The translations under genes were made by a program, and so were the position numbers. Positions 1 to 12,300 of a stretch of DNA of 64,000 bases are shown one piece after another; the stretch's first letter is position 1, and each line of letters starts with the position of its first letter. The notes beneath the pieces were generated by a model, which ran no database searches, had not been told where the DNA came from, and saw nothing but the letters and a program-made list of their open reading frames with translations. Source of the stretch: Vitis vinifera (Eukaryota; Streptophyta; Magnoliopsida; Vitales; Vitaceae); NCBI RefSeq assembly GCF_030704535.1, contig NC_081807.1, positions 5,993,001-6,057,000 of the forward strand, read 5' to 3'.

Positions 1-1870
1 TTATACCTCTCATATATCCTTCAGATTTGCTCAGGATATATTGTCTCACTAAATGAAAGCATGAATAAGCAAACAGTGTAGTGAAACAACAATGGACCTC
101 CATAGGACTTTTGATAAGTTCACATTTGGACAATCACTCAATTTTAGACAAGCACTTCCCCACAAAGAAAGGCTCTTACTTTTTACTTCAATTAGTATGC
201 ATCTCTTCTGTTCAGCGTGGAAGTTACTTTCAGATAAGTGGTTTCCTATTCGGTAAGAACATCTTTCACTACAGAGGTTAATCACCACACAACCTTTAGG
301 GGCCCCACCTTGGCCCCTATTCAAGCTTTTATTAGCAGCTCCAGTTGAGTAAAGTCCAATCCCCTTGCAGCTTTAATTTTGGCCACCTAACAAGTCTTCT
401 AGTCATTGCTGGCCACTATTTGGCCATTATATACACCTTAGGGTGTTTAGTTCTTTATAAACCATTTGTTTGCCCAATTTAGGCCATTTAATTGGCTTAT
501 TTTTTATCATCATAACTTTCGAAATTCAATTGCCAACACTGACCTGTGGGTTATAATCATTTTCTCATTGTATCTAATTATATTGCTCAAACAACAGAAA
601 GTGGGTTTCACAGAGCAATGCTAGTGACATGGGAAAACATATTTGAGCCAAGCAAATCTAAAGTTAGTCTCACCTTCAATACAAAACACTGCAGCAATTT
701 TTACACACACAACAAAGATTTATCACCAAATCAATGATGATGGCAACTTAAAAGGTTTTGGCCAAATCAATGATGATGACAACTTAAAAGGTTTTGGTGA
801 AGAAAAAAGTTGGGATGAAATGTTAGGAGCAAGTCCCCATTTACAAATACCAAGCAAGAATAAACAAAATAGCAGACAAAGCATATACAGGATTTATAGC
901 GGTTCACTCTCAATGTGAAAGTTACGTCCACTTTGCCGCTAGAGATTCTTCACTATAATCAAAGAAAAATTACAGGGTGATCTCACGCCTCCCAATAATC
1001 ACTCCTCTGTTTTTCATACCTAAAATAGTTGTCCTAATAATCTCTTATATAATATGAAAATTAGTACAAACTAATACATGTGTAGAATACTCAAAACACC
1101 CCTTCAAAATTTGCCTTGGGGGCATCGATCTATGGTCTTGGGGAAGAATGTGATGTATGATTAAGCTTCACACAACTCAACATGAAATTTTGACATTTAA
1201 TTTTTAAGCACCAAAACTCCTACCAATAAGGAATGGATATGCCTTATAGAAAAAAAGTGAAAGGAGAAGTCACAAATGAGAGCAAAAGATGTCATCAAAA
1301 GCAATAGGACCAGCTACTAGCCATAGAATTGGCACAAATTGGTACTTTACTTGAAACCCACTTGAGGAAGTACTCTTGATCAGGTTGTCAACTAGCATAC
1401 ACATCATAATTTTGAAAGTTTTTCTTTTCAACTTATTGTGCTAAATTTAGTTACAATGCTTTTGGTGGTCAAAAAATTATTCATAAGGAATGTGAACATT
1501 GAATAAGCTAAGATTATCTTATACCCTCCAAAAGAACAATGAGAGTGCATTATAGAAGTGACACTAAAGCCAAAAATTGTAAAAAAATGCTAAAAAAATG
1601 CAAAATCTGCTCTTAACCCAAGCTGGCATGCTAGAATTTCTTGAAGCCTGTGGCCTGAATTCATTATATTCTGTTTCTTCTTCGGAAGACCTCAGAGCAA
1701 TGATCCAAGGAATTTCGTTTTCCATTATTTGGTTCTAACAGGCAAATTGTTATAGAAGATCATGCCAGCCAAGTATAATCAGCTATCATGTTATGCTCAT
1801 CTCAAAGAGCATTTACTGGCGGAAGAAATATTTGCAATAACATATCAAGAAGCTTATCAGAAACACATAC
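1..1870. other. Left-edge stretch, no exon recognised
   Basis: I searched the minus strand here for the remaining exons of the cyclase gene, which should follow its second exon, and found no segment resembling the conserved C-terminal half of that family. The stretch is AT-rich, with only short chance ORFs and no recognisable repeat ends. It is most likely the third part of the cyclase gene, that is a long intron 2 running off the left edge. Confidence 0.4.
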
Positions 1871-3689
1871 CGGTTATGTTCTTATTCCTTGGAACATCAA
1901 CTAGCAGAGCAGGACCTGTTGAAACCAACAAATATGATCATCAGTAAAATCTAATGCATAAATGCATAGTAGCATAATATCTTCTATTTGATAAAATCCC
2001 ATTGCAAAAGAAAAGGAAAGGGAAACCCATGTACAAGCAAGGGAAATCCAGAAGACCAAAACAGACAACAAGCAGGAAAGCAAGATTGATAGAAAGATAA
2101 GGATTGTTGGAAATCTAAAGATGAAAAAACCCCCCGAGAAATCTTAAATTAGAGGCCTATGAGAAAAATGATCTTCACAAACATCCTTCCTTTTCAAAAA
2201 GAGCCTCTGACCTTTGCAGGTGAAAAACCTTGGAAAAAGATTGAGTAGAGCTATTGTAATTTCAACAAACATATTGCTTTTGATACTAGGATACTAAAAC
2301 CGTTAGCATCAAATAGGCAAATACAACTTATAAAACCAAAGAAGCACTAATTTGATGACAATTATCATCAACTCATCTCCAGACTGAGATAACTCACATC
2401 ACTGTAATGATAAAAGACCTCTCAAATCTCAATAGCATATGAATGTGAAGGTAGGTAAGCATCTTCTCCTGATAATTATAACTGAGAGTTAGCAATCAAT
2501 TTCCTTGGTACCATCCCACCGTATCTAATTTAATGAGTTAATTTTTAAGTTCAATCAAGCCATTTTAAATATGCTGAAAAAGAATCTTAGAGAATGAGCA
2601 ATAATCAGTACTCAAAAGGAACCTCAGATGCACACCAAGACCATCTATGAAGCTCCAAGAAGGCTTGTAAGGTGTGTACACCTATGTTTGTCGGTAAAAA
2701 TTCTTCAATTCCCATGGATATCTCATAAGAGGGATCTATTTCAAATAATTGGTACCAAACAAACTTTCACAATTCCCATCTCTGGAAACTTATTTTCATT
2801 TTCATTACCAATAGTGCTACTGAAAAACGAAAAGGATAAGAACATACTCTACTCCCCAAAATGAGAACCAGATTTCATTGAAGCTTTAATATTCCCAGGA
2901 AAGCAGGAAAAGGGAATTTGAAAACAGTTGAATTCGTAAAAGTGAAAACTAAACACATACAAAAAAAAATTATGAGGTATGAAAGGAAAAGCTGGTCCGA
3001 ATAAAATCAGCGTTTTGTTTTACATTGCTGTAAGTGCAAAACAAGCATACGAAATGGCAATTTTATACATCTGGGCTCAAGTTTTCCCTTTCTGTGCAAT
3101 TCAAATACGACCCAAGGCATTCAAAAACCTTTCATCTTTATTCCCTCCTTAGTCCTTAATAGATGATAGAACGTAAAAGAAATACGTTTTTGGAGGGAAC
3201 GAAAATAATTCTTGGATAGTATAGAAATTTTAAAAGAGAAGTAAATTTTCTTCTTTCTTAACAACCAAACAGAAAGTTGCGCTGGAAACACAGGTCAAGA
3301 TTACCATTGAGAACTTCAAGGTCAAGAGTATCGACATCGAAGCCGGCGTCGAAGTAGTGATCGAAGACGTGACCCGGGGCGTCGACGTGCGTGCCGGTGT
3401 GAGTCTGCATCTTCATTTCAGAATTATTGGCAATCGATCCGTTCTTCATACTCTGGGGCAGCCACAGGAACTGACCGATTCCCTCATCGGAATCAAAGGA
3501 CGGCATATCAGGCGTGTATCGGTGACTGATGTCGAAGATGCGCCCACCGTCGTAGACTTCTTGTCTGACGGGGAGCAGGTCAACGTCGCAGGAAGCGGTA
3601 TCGTAGCCAGAGGGATACGCTTCGGAAGCCAAGGTGACCACAGTGAGCACCGCGGCGCAGAGTAGCAAAAGCAGTACTGAAGATTTCAT
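1871..3689 (-). CDS. Cyclase / kynurenine formamidase-like protein (exons 1-2, 3' part missing)
   Basis: Two exons are visible: 3305-3689 and 1871-1915, joined in frame (phase 1) over a 1.39 kb intron with GT-AG ends. The ATG at 3689 is preferred because it opens a hydrophobic signal peptide ([20 protein letters not shown], residues 1-20); an in-frame TTG at 3701 is not a plausible plant start. Residues 97-107 form the metal-binding [11 protein letters not shown] motif of the cyclase (PF04199) superfamily, and exon 2 supplies the [10 protein letters not shown] strand that follows it in plant members. The plant family (Arabidopsis CYCLASE1, AT4G34180) is secreted or endomembrane and linked to stress and cell-death control; the exact substrate is uncertain. 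About half of the usual roughly 255 residues must lie beyond the left edge. Nothing suggests a pseudogene: splice sites and frame are intact. Confidence 0.85.
1916..3304 (-). other. Cyclase intron 1
   Basis: AT-rich intron between the two visible cyclase exons. The minus-strand donor is the GTAATC at 3304-3299 and the acceptor AG lies at 1917-1916. I see no repeat or RNA gene in it. Confidence 0.7.
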
Positions 3690-6083
3690 GGCGATTAGCA
3701 ATGAGAATCTACTTGTTAGTGCGAGGGCCTATGCCCTACAATATGCAGGAAACTTCCTTCTCGGCGCTTGCCACTGCCCAGCACCGGTGGAGTAAGAACA
3801 CGGGAGTCTTTCTACAAAATCGGGCACTAACATTTGAAATAGAATGTTGAATTTGTCGTTATCTTCTATGGAAACAAATTTCGTTTTACTATATAAATTT
3901 TGATGCCACGTAAGGATTAAAATAATATTTAAGGACATTTTTTTTATTACTTTTTTATTTCATTTATAAAATTACAATTAAAAAACCCATTTTAATTGAT
4001 TTATAGAAATTATATTAAATTAAATTTTAATTTTAATTGATTTTTATTCATTCGAATTGAATATCTTTTATAATAGAATTCTTTATTTTTCATTATTTAA
4101 TAAATAAAATTAAAATTCAACGTATTTTATCCATTTATGAAAACTAATTTTTCATAAATGATTAATAAAAAAACAAAAAATGCTGTTTTAAAAAATATTT
4201 TATTTCAACTTAAATTTAAATTTTAAATAATTCAAATCATGAATGCATGAGTTATATTTATGTTTATTATTTTAACTATATTTATGAGATATCTATTTAA
4301 TAAAAATTTAAAAAAATTAAAGCAGTGTCGATTATATTGGGCTCCAGTGTTGGGCTGCTGGCCCATTTCCTAGGGTAGGCAATCATGGTTAATGGGCCTC
4401 ACGGGCCGGCTGTGGTCCACCTCAACCTGGCCAAAAAACAAAAAAAAAGCCTTCTACTCTATGAGAGAGAGCACGTGCACAACCGTTGGCTTCATACAAC
4501 TTCGGTGGATGAAATCACAACATGTGAGAGAAAAATATCTGACGTACGGATCGGTGTACAGTGACAGAATTATCGTGTTCCGGTGCTTCCACCTCAGTCC
4601 TCACTCCTCACCCCCCTTCATCAATGCTCATGCTCTCAACATCCACAAATTTTTGGGACACGAGTTTTTTCTTCTTCTACCTTCTTAATTACATGATATA
4701 TCATATTCTAAAAATAAAAAATATAAGATTAAATATGTGACACCATTATCTACTTACATTACTATAAATTCAAATATGATTATTTTTATGGAAAATTTTC
4801 TAAACTTTGTCCTAAAAAATATAAATAAACAAATTTAACGATGTCATTATTTTAAAATACGTCAATATAATATAACATGTCATAATTTTAAAACACGTTA
4901 ACAACGTTAATAAAGACTTATATTTACATAATATAAAAAACTTTTTTTTTAATGTGGGAAAAGTACTTTTATGGATTATAGATACTCCGTGTCAATCCCT
5001 CCGCCTATTTGGATGAAAAAGGGTCGATAGGTAACTTGATTTTTGCTTTTATAGTAGGCTACTTTTGGATTTGGTAACATGGATAGCTATTCCTAACCAA
5101 TTATTGTGATTCTCTATTTATTACTTTTCCATGTCGACCACCTATGTCCAGTCAACTTTCACTTTTGGAGATATCAAATGTTATTAATATTATGATTAAC
5201 CGTCTATAGTTTCATAAATATTAGGAGAGGATCAAAATTTTATTTAGGGTGAGTTTGAAATCATTCTAAGAAATGTTTCAAATTTTTTTAATATTTAAAA
5301 ATTAAAAATATTAAAAAAATTAATAATATTTCTTAAAATCACTCGCATATGGATTCTTAGAGTATATTTAATTCTACATTTGATTTGTTATCTTATGACT
5401 GTCTTTCATGAAAAAAAACTAATTGAAGTGAAGGATCTTCTATAAATAATAAAAAGTTAAGTCAACTATTTAATCAAATGATGTTAAACATGTTTCTCAT
5501 TTATTCTCAAGAAACAAGTTGATAATTTCTTTGAAAAATTATGCTCAATTTCATATATGGTAAATCTATCTTTCAAAAACATTCCCATAAAAAAAACTAA
5601 AGTGGAGTTTTTTTAAACATTGTAAAAAGAGATTCGTTTGTCTGATATTTATATGAATAAAACTTTATAATTATTAAGAAGTCATGTAATCTTCCATCTC
5701 GAGTTAGAGAAACCTAGCCAAAGAGGGGATCAGTCTCATTGACTTCTTATGCTTTCATATCAACAACTCAAATCATCCACTAAAAGGATGACCCGATCAA
5801 GAATATGAACCATAAAAAATAAAAATTATTAAATCAATTACAGAAATACAAGCAAGTTATAATACCTACTAGCCAAAAAGGAAACCATTCAATAATATAA
5901 AAAAATTAAAAGCATTTCCAAAAATTACTTTCATACTAGCTTTTAATATATAAAAGTTGTTTTATATTTGTGATTTTCATTAATAATGGAAAGAAATATG
6001 GATTTTCAATTTCAATGTAAATTATTTATAGAAAACAAATGAATAAATAATAAATATTTTATGATTAAGATATTGATCGGAAG
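3690..6083. other. Divergent spacer between cyclase and LRR genes
   Basis: The start-proximal part, to about 3.9 kb, is presumed promoter and 5' UTR of the cyclase. The rest is very AT-rich with many A and T runs. A CACGTG G-box core lies at 4472-4477. No coding exon recognised; the 98-codon ORF near 4.4-4.7 kb has no recognisable domain. Confidence 0.5.
3890..3897 (-). promoter_or_regulatory. Possible TATA box of the cyclase gene
   Basis: On the minus strand a TTATATAG-type sequence lies about 200 bp upstream of the ATG at 3689, a plausible spacing allowing for a 5' UTR. The surrounding DNA is AT-rich, so this is only suggestive. Confidence 0.3.
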
Positions 6084-6090
6084 TATAAAT
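6084..6090 (+). promoter_or_regulatory. Possible TATA box of the LRR gene
   Basis: TATAAAT about 190 bp before the preferred ATG at 6280, immediately before the CT-rich leader typical of a plant 5' UTR. AT-rich context limits certainty. Confidence 0.35.
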
Positions 6091-6279
6091 GGGTAAGTGT
6101 GAACGTCAATGAGAGTTGTGAGAAAGTGGTCTCCAACTGGCCAAAGACCATGCACCACTGACATCCCTATTCTAATTTCAAAGACCCACGCCGAGGCTCA
6201 AGGTCCCACTCACTTCCCAACCCCACCACCCCAACGCCCCATTCTTCTCTTTCAAATACAAAAAGGAGATCGAGAGGTG

Positions 6280-7449
6280 ATGCCATTGCTGCAATTTCTA
6301 GCTCTTCTCGCCATGTCTCACCTCTCTCTTCTGTTTCTCTTCTCCGTCTTCTCCGCCACCCATGCCCTCACTCTCCCCTCCGACGTCTCTGCTCTTCAAT
6401 CCTTCAAAGCCTCCATTAAACCCTCCTCTGTTTCTCCTTGGTCATGCCTCGCTTCTTGGAACTTCTCCACCGATCCATGCTCTGTTCCTCGCCGGACTCA
6501 TTTCACCTGTGGTATTTCTTGCTCCGCAGACTCCACCAGGGTGATATCAATCACTCTCGACCCTGCTGGATACGCCGGCGCTCTCTCTCCGGCCATAGCC
6601 AAACTTACCCAACTTACCGTCCTCGACCTCTCTGATAATTCCTTATCCGGGTATGTTCCAAGCGCACTTTCCTCTCTTTCCAACCTCCAAATCCTCACCC
6701 TCCGGTCCAACTCATTCTCTGGTCCTCTCCCTCAAGCCATTACCGCGATCAAGTCTCTTGAATCTCTCGACATTTCTCATAATTTTCTATCTGGGTCGCT
6801 CCCCAAAACCATGGTTTCTCTCTCCAGCTTGAGGAGACTCGATCTCAGCTTCAACAGGATTACGGGGACCCTCCCCAAGCTTCCGTCGTCCTTATCAGAA
6901 CTCGCTCTCAGGAGCAATTCTCTATCTGGGTATCTCCTGAAATCGTCCTTCGACGGTTTAACTCGATTGGAAGTAGTCGAACTCAGCGCAAACGCCTTCA
7001 CGGGGCCAATACAAAGCTGGTTCTTCCTCCTCCCTTCCCTGCAACAGGTCAATTTAGCCAACAACAGCTTCACCGGTCTCGCGATCTTGAAACCCACCGC
7101 CAGCGACCTCGTCGCCGTCGATCTGGGCTTCAACCAGATCAAAGGCTACGTTCCCACGAATTTCTCAGCCTTCCCTCTCCTCTCATCACTCTCGCTTCGC
7201 TACAACCAGTTGCGTGGCCCAATTCCGCTGGACTACAGCAAGAAGGAGACCCTAAAGAGACTATTCCTGGACGGGAACTTCTTGAACGGAAAAGCGCCTG
7301 TGGGATTCTTCTCCGGGTGGTCGGGGGTATCGGGGAGCTTGGGGGACAACTGCCTACAGAGCTGTCCGACATCGTCTCAGCTGTGCCTACCATCACAGAA
7401 ACCCAACTCTATTTGCAAGCAAGCCTACGGAGGAAAACCAAGGTCATAG
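6280..7449 (+). CDS. Secreted leucine-rich repeat protein (receptor-like, no kinase)
   Basis: Intronless gene for 389 residues. The ORF stays open upstream to 6109, but the ATG at 6280 is preferred because it opens a hydrophobic signal peptide (about residues 1-30, ending ATHA before LTLPSDV); the next ATG at 6313 would also leave one. The LRRNT-type cap has paired cysteines (WSC, DPC, FTCGISC) and is followed by about nine to ten plant-type repeats of the form LxxLxLxxNxLSGxLP. The C-terminal cap holds a cysteine cluster (CLQSC, LCLP, SIC). There is no membrane segment or kinase, so the product is probably apoplastic. It resembles the Arabidopsis LRR family that includes AT1G03440/AT4G03010 (recalled, not searched). 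The ligand is unknown. Such proteins usually act in cell-wall or defence perception. Confidence 0.85.
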   Translation: MPLLQFLALLAMSHLSLLFLFSVFSATHALTLPSDVSALQSFKASIKPSSVSPWSCLASWNFSTDPCSVPRRTHFTCGISCSADSTRVISITLDPAGYAGALSPAIAKLTQLTVLDLSDNSLSGYVPSALSSLSNLQILTLRSNSFSGPLPQAITAIKSLESLDISHNFLSGSLPKTMVSLSSLRRLDLSFNRITGTLPKLPSSLSELALRSNSLSGYLLKSSFDGLTRLEVVELSANAFTGPIQSWFFLLPSLQQVNLANNSFTGLAILKPTASDLVAVDLGFNQIKGYVPTNFSAFPLLSSLSLRYNQLRGPIPLDYSKKETLKRLFLDGNFLNGKAPVGFFSGWSGVSGSLGDNCLQSCPTSSQLCLPSQKPNSICKQAYGGKPRS

Positions 7450-7533
7450 TTAGAGAGATCTGTCAGCAATCAGCATAATATTTGTATTTTAGAATCCTCC
7501 TACTTCTATGTATTTTAATTGTTAGTTTTAAAA

Positions 7534-7539
7534 AATAAA
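7534..7539 (+). terminator. Possible poly(A) signal of the LRR gene
   Basis: AATAAA about 85 bp after the stop codon at 7449, within an A-rich tract, as in many plant 3' UTRs. The AT-rich background makes chance occurrence possible. Confidence 0.35.
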
Positions 7540-7687
7540 AATACATCTTCACTTGTAATATAATTAATAATTGAAGCTTTAGCACATGGCGGTGTGCTTA
7601 GAGGATTCATTCTAGCCTCCCTGCATCCCTCTTTTTGTTTAGTAGAAGAAACAAGACAACAAGGGTAGGTGGATGGATGGATGACTA

Positions 7688-8456
7688 AGAGCTGTTTGGC
7701 ACTCATTTTGGAAAACGCTTTTCTGGTATTAAAAATAAAAAATTATTTTTATTAAATAATTCTAAAAAAATAGCTTCTCAAGTTTTTTTAAATCATTCTT
7801 TAATATTTTATAAAACAAAAATCTATTTGAAAACCTAAATATTTTAAAAATATTTTTTATATCCAATGATTCATTTTTTATCATTTTACATGCTTATATA
7901 ATTATTTTTAAAAACATCTCTTATAAAACAACTAAAAGATATTATTTGAAAATACTCTCATTTTCTATTATGAAAAACAGAAAATAGAAATCAGTTTTCT
8001 AATTTCTAAAACATGTTTTTCTTTTCTTTTTTTCTAAATAATAAAAAACTATACTTGAAAACAATCCCGACACATATTCTAAGGGTGTTTGATACTATTT
8101 TCAGAAATAATTCTAAAAATTGGTTTTTGAAAAATGTTCTTTATTTCTTATAAAATAAAAGTTTGTTTAAAAATCTAAAATGTTTTTAATATTTTAAAAA
8201 AATAATTTTTATATTTAGTATTTTATTTTTAATCATATTATATGTTTATATAATTATTTTTTTAAACAATTCTTAAAAAACAAGTAAAAATAATAAAAAA
8301 AAATTAAAATATAGTTTTTAAAAATATCTTATTTTCTGTTTTTAATAATAAAAAACATAAAACAGTTTTTTTTATTGTTAAATGTGTTTTCTTATGTTTT
8401 TTGTTTTAGCTAATAAAAAATGTTATTAAAAAAAATTCTCAAAATGGTCCCAAATC
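7688..8456. mobile_element. Two adjacent MITE-like AT-rich repeats
   Basis: Two copies of an AT-rich repeat that starts GTTTGG- or GTTTGA-like and contains the shared wording of 'aaaatgtttttaatatttt' and 'tttatataattattttt' lie end to end, split near 8075-8080. The same wording recurs at 48256-48528 and 52463-52895, where the ends form clear inverted repeats (CTGTTTGGTAAC / GTTACCAAAC type). This marks a dispersed non-autonomous DNA transposon family, probably hAT-like. Boundaries here are approximate and target duplications were not resolved. Confidence 0.45.
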
Positions 8457-9004
8457 TCTAAAAATTCTTATTTTTTTATATCAAAATTATTATTATTTTC
8501 TAGAATAACAAAACGAATACTAATTATTAAATTTTGATGAAAATTATACTGCAACCATGGTGAATGGTTAATGCATTTACTTGCATCAACAATGGAAATA
8601 TTTTTTTTTATTTAATTTTTTAGTCTTCAATTAAATGTTTTTTTCAATGAGACAAAAGACCGTATCTCTGTCTGCTTGGATCAATTTATACAGAATTGTT
8701 GGATTTATAAATTATTGTGGTGGGCCTACATTGGGGAACATTTCCATTTTCTAGAAAGGCAGTGGATGGTACATTTTCTTTTCACCCTTCTTTCATTATT
8801 TTTCATCCCAAATAATTATAAAAAATGTATCAAAAATATTTCTTTTGTCAAATTTTTTAAATTAAAAAATTAAAAAATTAAAAAATAGTACACACCTATA
8901 TGGTTCATTCTCTTTTTTCCAAACATCTTTTTTCCAAACAAATGATGGGATGTTGGAAAATCATCCAAAAATGATTTACACTTTTTTATTATAGAAATCA
9001 TTAG

Positions 9005-9310
9005 TGTAATGACCCACATTCAACAACGTAGATATTGTCTATTATATATCTAAAAAAAACCTTCACTACTTTAAAACGCATTTATAAGGTTGAAAAAAAA
9101 TTTATATTTATATAGCGTAAAAATTTTTTTCCACTATTCAACATGGGACATTACAAAATCACAATAATATCTCACATTGGATATGAGAAAAAGTTCATAG
9201 CATTATATAAATATAAACTCTTCTTAACCTTATAAGTGTATTTTAAAACCATGAAAATCCTTTTGGGTTTAGAGTTGATAATATCTCCAAAATTGGGTGC
9301 AGATCGATTC
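9005..9310. mobile_element. Two inverted TRIM LTR copies, nearly abutting
   Basis: The segment 9005-9155 starts TGTAATGA and ends ACATTACA, as an LTR should, and matches the LTR of the TRIM at 60574-60993, including the shared ACTTTAAAACGCATTTATAAGGTT wording. The segment about 9161-9310 is the same sequence in reverse orientation (its TTATAAGTGTATTTTAAAA is the complement). Only about five bases separate them. There is no internal domain, so this is a rearranged or foldback remnant rather than a complete element. Confidence 0.6.
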
Positions 9311-12300
9311 TTATTTAACCTCATAATGTCATCTGAAAATATTTACATGATTGAGTGCTTATAATTAATTAATTTTTTTTAAAGAAACATGAAATGAAAT
9401 TAAAATTATTAAATATATTTATAATAATTATTATTAAAATTAAAACATAATTAAAATTTTATTTTTAAAAATAAAAAATAAATCTGTATCACCAATAATT
9501 TTGGGGTTGTTATTTAAGGCGTAATAAAGAAAAGTCGTTAATAAGAGTAGTTAAAGTAGGTATAAGGTGTCGGTGGTTTTGTGGCGTCCCCATGAATAAC
9601 TCCCCGCCCTGCATTCTGAACTTGTACTCTACATCTAAGGCATCCATGTCCCACACTTGTTCCCTCCTTCAATTCCTTCCATTATTGTTTTTTCGTGTCC
9701 TTTTTAAATCATGACACGTGTACATTTTGATATTATATACTTTTAACGATAAAAATATAAGATTAATATTTTTTTTCAACTTATTTTTTACCCTAATCGT
9801 AAACAATTATTTTTTTATTTTTTCACCATTTTACTCTCCTTTATTTTTGTTTTTCCTTCCTTGGAAAGGGGATCAATCTTCCTTTCGTTTTCTTTCCCAT
9901 GGTCCCATTTTGTCACCTTCCCTTTTCACATCTTAATGTCTCTTTTTTGAGCTTTTTCCTTTTTATTTCCCATCAAAATCAACCTCTTTGTCTCTTTACG
10001 TCATTTTCTTCCTCTATTATAACTAATCTACAACAAAAAATGATGTCTTTCTAAATCTTATTATATATATATTGGAGTTGAGTTTGAGTGTCAAAATCGA
10101 CTAATCCGATCAAATACGAGAAAATTAAGGAACAGTTTATAGGAATTTTAAAACTATCCAAAAATTATTACTATTAAAAAAAAAATTCTCACTTTGACAA
10201 CTCTCTCTCCCTAGAAACCAAGAAAAGAAAAAATGCATTTTCTTTTATCGATAAAAACAAAAGTAATAATATAATTCTTCTTTATCAAGAAATAAGGTAT
10301 TTTCTCAAAATGTTTTCATATTTTCATAAAAACAAATGTTAAAGTTTTTGTATTGTGTGAAAAAAATGCTTCTCGTATTCTTAGTTTTATTCACGACTTT
10401 AAGAAAAAAAAAATGATCAATAAAACAACAAATCATAATTCTTAAATATTTCAAAAGGTGACCCGAAAAGCTTTATTTTTCATTAATATATTTTTCACTT
10501 CGATTTTATTTTGATAATCTCAACTCTAATCATCTTTGATCTTAAATATTGTGTCTGAAATAAACTTAATATATGTCGATCGCATTTTGGTAATCTCAAC
10601 TATAATAATCGAGAGTAGAAGGTGATAGAAAGTTCAACCCTTAGTCGTGTCGCCATGGAGTTCACAAATGAGCTTCGACACCCATCATGCAATGGTGGGT
10701 CGGTCGAGTGTAACTAAAAATAATACATGCACTTGAATAAACAAATTGGTAGGAATTATGAAATTACACTATCGAGCGTCAGAGTAAAATGGCAATGATG
10801 GCTTGCATCGAAGTGGTATAGAAAATGAATCACAAAGGACGATAGAGGATCAGAGAGGGGAAGTGGTCTTCCACAAACTGATTGCTTGCACTCAAGATTT
10901 AGAGGTGGAAAATTGAATTGCAGAGCACTAGGCCTAGGTGCAGTGTTGGTCTCTCCTCAATCCTCCATTATTCAGCTGTCGACGTCATTGGAGACACTGA
11001 ATTTAAATCCCTGCTCCTCACGTGACTACCCTCCTCATTTATTACTCTACCCTTTTCCCCCCCTTCATCTGCCTCACGTGGCTTTTTTTTTTTTTTTTTT
11101 TAATTTTATTTAGTTTTATAGAACAAATTAAAAAAAGGGGTGAAGATGATGGAGAATTTTAGTGTGACAATGGACCAGCTGTGTCACAGAAAAAAGGTAG
11201 GGAACCTAACCCACATGGGCCCTTCCTGGAAGCCACTTCCATTTTTTCGGAATAAAGGGTGCTTAAAAAAAGAAAAAAAAAGGAAAAAGAAGAATAGCAT
11301 CCTCATCCTTTTGGGAAAAAAAAGAAATGAAATCGACATTATAACATAACCAACATAATGTTACCAACTTTAGGGTACCAAAACAAATTAAAGTCCCGTG
11401 CTCTTTAGAATACGAGCAAAAACCCGTGTTCATAAGAACACAAACAAAGTCCGCATTTTTATGAACATGAATAATAAGTCGTACTCATTAAAACATGATC
11501 AAAGATCATATTCATGTAAATACAATTATCATAGTCTTCACCGTTGAGGAGATAACACATGAACTCATGATGAAAGATAAAAACTAAGACACGTTTTAAA
11601 ATAACTCAAATAATAATTGTGTGTGATTATAAAAAGAGTTGTTTATGTTTATAAAAATTGACGAAAAAGTCAATTAAATACGAATGAGTTTTTTTTGGAA
11701 CAAACGCTTTTTTCTTTCTGGGTTTGATTGCTAATAATAATAATGTACAAGTTGGTATATTTAATATGTAATAGTGAGGGGACAGAAACACTGTGAAAGG
11801 GTGGTTCATACTTTCTTATTATGCAAGTTTTCAACCACTATTTTAAACCAAACACAATAGTTGGCAAGATGCTTTCAAAATAACATAACATTCTCCATTA
11901 ATTAATCCTAGTTTAGACTAGGGGACGGCGCCGCATTAATCTATTCAAACAACTCCGTGTTTGGATCTTCGGAAAATATTTTTCTTCTAAGATTAATGCA
12001 TGTAGGATTAAAGTAATGAAAGGGAGACTTTTTAATAGTAGAGATAAAGTTTGAAACCAATATCTCATGTGAGATCATAGTGCACGTGGCTTGTCCACGG
12101 TCCACCTCCTCCTTTTCTTGGTGCCAGTCCATTTTATATTTAACAAATTTTTAAGTGTTGGTTAAATAATTTAATCACCTTATATAATTAAGTGATTTAA
12201 TTTATTTTTTAAATACATTTGATAAAATATCTCAATTATTAAAAACGCCTAACGTTGAATGAAATGAATGGCAAACAAGTAAACATTTGAAGCGAATAAA

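Noticed and set aside
3690-3701. Upstream TTG start of the cyclase ORF
   Set aside because: Plant nuclear genes use ATG; the ATG at 3689 directly opens the signal peptide.
6109-6279. Upstream ATG of the LRR ORF at 6109
   Set aside because: It would put 57 polar residues before the signal peptide; the ATG at 6280 gives a normal secreted LRR protein.
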